From Planctomycetota bacterium (GTDB taxonomy: Bacteria > Planctomycetota > SZUA-567 > H5-PLA8): a stretch of 7,127 nt of DNA. Of the stretch, positions 1-6,000 are shown piece by piece. The position numbers were made by a program, and so were the translations under genes. Positions within the stretch are counted from its first letter, which is position 1, and each line of letters starts with the position of its first letter. Under the pieces are notes generated by a model, which saw only the letters and a program-made list of their open reading frames with translations, ran no database searches and was not told the DNA's origin. The stretch covers positions 1 to 7,127 of the forward strand of contig JANXLS010000459.1 in NCBI GenBank assembly GCA_025355035.1, given 5' to 3'.

Positions 1-2
1 TC

Positions 3-3000
3 TTCAACACCATGCCGTCGGGAAGCGGAATGGTGTCGTTCACGGTCAATGTCACAGACGGCGCGGGGGCTACGCTCACCAAGAATTACACAATCACCAT
101 TAATCCCGCGTTGACGGCAACGCCCTCCACGCTGCCCAACGGCGATAAACTCGTGATGTATAACCAGACGATCACCATCGCAAATGGGACGCCGGCTTAC
201 ACCACCACGATAAGCGGATTCAGCGCCGGGACTACAGGACTCGGTGCGCCTATGGTCAATGGGGCCAATACGGTCGTCACATTCTCCGGAACGCCAACGG
301 GAACCGGCACGGCAACGTTCACGGTCAATGTCACGGATTCGATCATGGGCATGCTGTCGCAGTTCTATTCGGTGACGATCAATCCGAAGCCCAGCTTCTC
401 GCCGAGCGCAGGTGCCCTCCCAGCGACGGATGTCGGTGCGGTTTACACGCAGGCCATTACGGCCAGCCTCGGGACCACTCCGTATACGAATCTCACGGTC
501 AGCAACTTCGTTTCCGGCAATACGGGGCTGGTCGCTCCGACGGCGGATCAGGTTACTGGAAAAGTTACGTTCAACAGCACGGCTGTAGCCTCCGGAACAG
601 CGACATTCAATTTGAGCGTCACCGATTCAGCGGGCGGCACGACGACGGGCAGTTACTCCGTGGTGGTCAATCCGGCGCTGACGTTAAACCCGCCCGGACC
701 CTCCATGCCTTCGACGGATGTGGGTGTGACTTACACGCAGACGATCAACGTCGCGAACGGAACGACGAACTATACGGCGTTAAGCGTTTCGAATTTCAAT
801 CCCGGAACAACGGGGCTAACCGCGCCGACGGCGACGGCCGTTCCGTCGAACACGGGTACGATTTCGTTCAACAGCGCGTCCACGGCAACGGGAACGGCGA
901 CGTTTGACGTGAGTGTCACGGACATGGCTGGCATCACGAAGACCCAGAGTTACACGGTGCTCGTGAATCCGGCGCTGACGATGGCACCGGCGACTCTTGT
1001 CGGCGGCGACGTGGGCGTTCCATACACACAGGTCATCAATGTGAATCCGGGAACACTGCCCTATCAGTCGCTGGTGTTCAGCACGCCGTTCAGCGCGAAT
1101 GGGACAGGGCTGTCGGCTCCGACGCTGAACCAGGCAAACGGGACCATAACGTTCAATAGCACGCCGACGGCGGTGGGAACCGGACCGGCGACGTTTGCTA
1201 TTACCGTGACGGATGCAGGAGGCGGCTCGTTGACCCGGAGCTACTCGGTGATCATCAGTCCGGCGCTGACGATGTTGCCGACCAAACTGAATGGTTTGGC
1301 AGTCGGCATTGCGACAAATCAGACGATCACGGTGAATCCCGGAACAACGCCTTACTCGTCGCTCGGCATCTCTAATTTCATTTCGTCAACCGGACTGCAG
1401 CAGTCGGATTTGACCGTTGACAAGATCGCGGGGACGGTGAAGCTCAGCGGGACGCCGGTGAATCCGGGGACCGTCACGTTTACGGTCGATGTCGTGGATG
1501 CGGCCAATGGCGTATTGCATCAGAATTATTCCCTCTCGGTCTTCAAGTTCAGCCCGACGTTCAGCGGTCTGACGGTCGGCGCGGCACCGAATCAAACTCA
1601 GTTCATCACCGGAGGCGTGCCGCCTTACAGTTCCGTTAATGTGTCGCTCTTCAACAGCGGGGGAACGGGTTTGAGCACGTTGAACGTCGCGATTGATGCG
1701 ACGGCAGGAACGGTGAAGCTGAACAATACGGCCCTGAACGCACCGCCTGTCCCCACGGCTGCGGGAACGATGACGTTTAACATTACAGTCACGGACTCGG
1801 CGGGCGCACAGTTCACGATTGCGGAATCGGTGACGGTCAATCCGCCGCTGATCATCACGCCGTCGGCTGCCACGGGCTTGAGCACCGCGACGAAGAACGT
1901 TAATACGAATCAGATCTTGACTGTTTCAGGTGGAACGCCCTCGAGCGTCAACGCCGGCATCCCTGTTTATCCCAGCATCACCGCGACGAACCTCGTTCAA
2001 CCTGGCACCGGGCTGTCGATCAGCGTCATGAACAACACCGTCGTACTTTCCGGAACACCCTCGACTTTCGGAACGGCGACGTTCGACGTGACAGCGACGG
2101 ACGCGGCAGGCGGAACATTGACTCCGACGACGCAGCATTACACCCTCACGATCAACGACACATTGAAGATTAGTCCGACCGTATTGCCGGCATCCACAGC
2201 GGGGAAGTCATACGCCGCAAGTGCAACCGTGACAGGCGGGACGACTCCTTATAAGAACGTCGTTATTTCCTCGCCGACCGGAACCCAAGCGGCGAATTTC
2301 ACACCGAGCTTCAATGCTGGCGTCTTGAGTGTCACCGGCAATCCAAGTGCGGCTGGATCTGTGTCATTCACGCTCAGCCTGACGGACAATGTTGGCGTTC
2401 CGCTGACGCAAAATTATACGATAGCGGTCAACGCGGCGATCAGTATTTCGCCGAACGCGCCGGTGGTCAGCAACGCTGTTGTTCTCCCAGCAGCGACAGC
2501 AGGAACGTCTTTCACGCGAACGCTCACGGTAACGAGCGGCACGACGCCGTACACGACGTTTGCCGTGAACGGTTTCACCCCAGGCACGACGGGCTTAACC
2601 AACGCAAACGTCACTCCGAACGCGGGTGCTGGGACGATTGTTCTGAGCGGCACGGCGACAGCAACGGGCGACGCCACCTTTACGGTGAATGTCACCGATA
2701 CCGCGGGCGCGACGCTGGCGCAGAATTATTCAATACACATCAATCCGGCGATTTCGTTCTCGGCGGCGTTTGCTCAGACAACCGTTGGCGTTTTTTACTC
2801 CCCCACGGTCACGGCCAGCAATGGAACTGGCGCAATCACGCTCGCCTACAGCATCACGAGCGGGTCGCTGGCGACGGGTTTGAGCATCGCACCTCCGACA
2901 GGCACAGCGAATCCGATCACGGTCAGCGGTACGCCGACGGTAGCGGTCAATTCGATGCTTCAAGTCGTTGCGACGGACACCGTCGGAGCCACGAGTACAC

Positions 3001-6000
3001 AGAATTTCCTGATCATCGTCAATCCAGCTCTCGTGATTAACCCAGCTGTTTTGCCGGGTGCGGATGCGCTCGTCGCATACTCGGCCAGTCCCGTCACGAT
3101 CTCCAACGGAACGCCGCCGTACACAATCGTTGTCAATCCGTTCACCCCGAACGGGACGAACCTGATCAACACCATTAATAGCAACAATACAGTCAACGCA
3201 AACGTGGTCATCAGTGGAACGCCGCCATCGAATTCGGTCGGAAATTTCACCACGTTTACGGTCGGCGTGACGGACGCGGCGGGCGCATCGGTCACGCGAG
3301 ATTACGCGATTGGCGTGTCTGCAAAGCCGAGCATCGCTCCCTTGACTCTTCCGAACACGACCGCGGGACTCGTCTACAACAAGACGATCACCGTCAGCAA
3401 TGGCACGAAGCCGTTCACAACGTTCGCAGTGAACAATTTCAATGCCGGGACGACGGGGCTCGTTCAGGCCGGATTCATCACGACCAACGGCGCGCTGGGA
3501 ACGGTGACGTTGAATGGCACACCCGCTACGGCCGGAACTTTCTCGTTTGATTTGAACGTCACCGATACGGCGGGGGGAACGGCATCCCAGACGTTCTCGG
3601 TTGTTGTTCACCCAGCCGTCCAGATCACAACTGTTTCACTACCGCCGTGGACGGTCAGCCAGGTCAGCAACACCACGAACTACAGTCAGACGATCGCGGC
3701 AACCGGAGGAACGGCAGCCAACGGCAGTCTCGGTGGCGTAACGTTCGCGGTCACGTCGAGTGTGTTGCCGACGGGTTTATCCCTTAATTCCACGACGGGA
3801 GCAATCACCGGAAGTCCAACGGGATTTGGGACGTTTAATTTCACGATCACAGCATCCGACGCGCTTGTACCTGCATCGACGAACGCGAAAAGTTTCTCCA
3901 TCCTGATCAATCCGGCTGTGACGTTCACGCCCACAACTTTACCGCCGGGCGATGTTGGAACTGTATACGGACCGACGAATTTGGTCACCGTCACGAGCGG
4001 GACACCGCCGTACACGACGTTTACGGTATCGGCGTTGACGGGAACAACCGGACTGTCGATGACGCCGGACTTGGTCAATCACAAGGTACAGTTGTCTGGT
4101 ACTCCGACAGCAAGCGGGACGGCAACGTTCTCGATCACGACCGTCGATTCCGGCGGCGAATCGGTGACGCAGCCCTATTCGATCACCGTCAACCCGGCAC
4201 TGACCATCGTTCCGACGTTCCTCAACGGAGCCAAGGTTTTGACGGCGACGACGCAGGTCATCACGATCGGCAATGGCAGTCCAGCGTACATTCTCGGCGT
4301 ATCCAACGTGGGCAATACGTCGGGCAACACGGGTTTCACCAACTCGAACACGAATTTAAAAATCGGTGTCCCGACTGCTAACGCGCTGACTGTCACCGGA
4401 ACGCCGACAGGTCCGGGCGTCTTCAGCTTTACCGTCAACGCCAGCGACGCGGCGGGCGGCACGCTCAATCAGGTTTACAATCTCTCCGTCTTCAATTTCT
4501 CACCCAACGCGTTCTCTGCGCTGACGGTCGGCAAATCGACGCCTCAAGGTATGACGATAACGGGCGGCGTCAAGCCCTACAGTGTCGTTTCGGTCTCGGC
4601 GGTGAATTCTGTCGGCACCGATTTGACCGCGACGAATTTCACAGTTGATGCGAACCTCGGAACAGTCAGCTTCAACGGAACTCCAACGCTGCCGGGCACT
4701 GTCACCTTTAACGTCACAGTCATCGATAACATTGGAAATTCGTTCACCACAGCCAATGTGTTGACGGTCAACCCACCGCCGGCATGGACGCCCGCGGGTC
4801 CAACCGCACCCGCCGCGGATGTGGGAGTTCCTTATACAAAAGTCTTTACGGTCACAGGCGGCACAAAGCCCTTCACGATTTTGACGCCTACGTCGCCGAC
4901 GACATTCAGTGCAGGCGCAACGGGTCTGACGGCTCCGATTGTCGATCAAGCCGCCGGGACGATTACATTCAACTCGACGCCAACAGCTTCCGGAACCGTG
5001 ACGTTTACGGCCAACGTTTCCGACGCGAATTCGGCATCCGCGGTTGTGAATTATTCCATCCCGGTCAATCTGGCTCCCACCATCGCACCGACTGTTCTCG
5101 TCGCCGCCACCGCTGGAACGGCGAAGTCTCAAACCCTCACGATCAGCAACGGAACGAAGCCGTACACCGCATTGAATGTGATCAACTTTGCGCCAAGCAC
5201 CACGGGCCTGACCAACGGTTCGTTTGTTCTCGATCAGGTCAACGGAACCGTGCAGGTCAACACGACCAACGCAACAACTGCCGGCACGGCGACGTTCACC
5301 GTCACGTTGTCCGACACCGCTGGCGGTTCGCTCTCGCAAAACTATTCGCTGGTTGTCAATCCGCCCGTCGCGATCACCACCGGCACACTCTCGAATTGGA
5401 CGGTCAACAAAAGCGGTTACAACAGTGCGGTTGTCGCAACAGGCGGAACGGGGGCGCTCACGTATTCGGTGGGTGCCGGTTTACCAACAGGGCTCTCCTT
5501 AAGCGCATCCACCGGCATCATCACCGGAATGCCAACCGTCGCGGGGGGGCCGTCCTCCTTCGTCATTACAGCAACCGACACGAATGGTTCATTCGATTCA
5601 CACACGTACTTCGTGACGATCAACCCGGCAGTGCAGATCACGACGGCTTCGTTGCCGCCGTGGACGAATAATTTTACGGCATACAATCAGACTCTTACGA
5701 CGACGGGCGGCACAGGTTCGTTGACGTTCACGACTAACAACGCAGCGCTTCCGCCGGGAATTTCACTGAGTACTGCTGGCGTGTTCAGCGGCACTCCGAC
5801 GAGCGCGGGAACCTATTCCTTCACCGTCACGGCGACGGATTCGGTTGGCGCAACGGGCACGAAGACTTTGACAATCATTGTGAATGCCGCCGTCTCAATT
5901 TCAACCGCTTCAGTCCCCGCATGGACGAAAGGTTTCGCGACGTACAATCAAACGCTCGCAGCAACGGGCGGGACCGGCGCTTTGACGTTCACGACGAACA

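Larger units (their letters stand above)
3..1256 (+). repeat. Modules 0-4, canonical type A
   Basis: Module 0 is the C-terminal third of a domain (FTVNVTDGAGATLTKNYTI). Modules 1-4 are the cleanest type A copies. Modules 2, 3 and 4 share the DVGVxYTQ strand, and modules 1-4 share a GTTGL/GNTGL/GTGL loop followed by AP. Module 1 departs from the usual VTDxAGG with VTDSIMGMLSQFY, so its last hairpin is more hydrophobic. Modules 0 and 1 share an exact 19-base stretch one module apart (see separate entry). Confidence 0.85.
3..5357 (+). repeat. Type A Ig-like module array (modules 0-18)
   Basis: Nineteen consecutive modules, cut at the conserved Asn-Pro linker. They start at bases 3 (partial), 102, 381, 669, 966, 1257, 1551, 1839, 2154, 2430, 2742, 3021, 3318, 3609, 3909, 4191, 4500, 4770 and 5067. 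Complete modules are 93, 96, 99, 97, 98, 96, 105, 92, 104, 93, 99, 97, 100, 94, 103, 90, 99 and 97 residues long. The typical order is NPALT, a LPxxDVGVxYTQ or LPxxTAG strand, TVxNGTxPYT, VSNFxxGTTGLTAP, GTVTFNSTPTASGTATF, then VTDxAGGxxxQNYSVTVNP. Compared with the classical putative-Ig repeat, NFxxGTTGL sits where LPPGLSL normally is. Length variation is concentrated around the GTTGL loop and the linker. Module 13 is type B, and module 10 is intermediate. Confidence 0.88.

Noticed and set aside
12..14. ATG near the left edge as a possible start codon
   Set aside because: It lies inside the C-terminal part of a module, in a frame already open from the window edge, with no upstream non-coding sequence or ribosome-binding site visible.
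2730..3611. Minus-strand open frame of 293 codons
   Set aside because: It is fully antisense to the repeat gene, extremely rich in Arg, with no recognisable domain and no sensible composition. It is a shadow of the sense codon pattern.
4500..5339. Minus-strand open frame of 279 codons
   Set aside because: Same Arg-rich shadow character, ending and starting at arbitrary points within sense modules, and no family resemblance.
4784..5671. Plus-strand open frame of 295 codons in another frame
   Set aside because: It overlaps the Ig-array frame completely and its translation is Arg/His/Asn-rich low-complexity sequence. The overlapped frame has clear, repeated domain structure.
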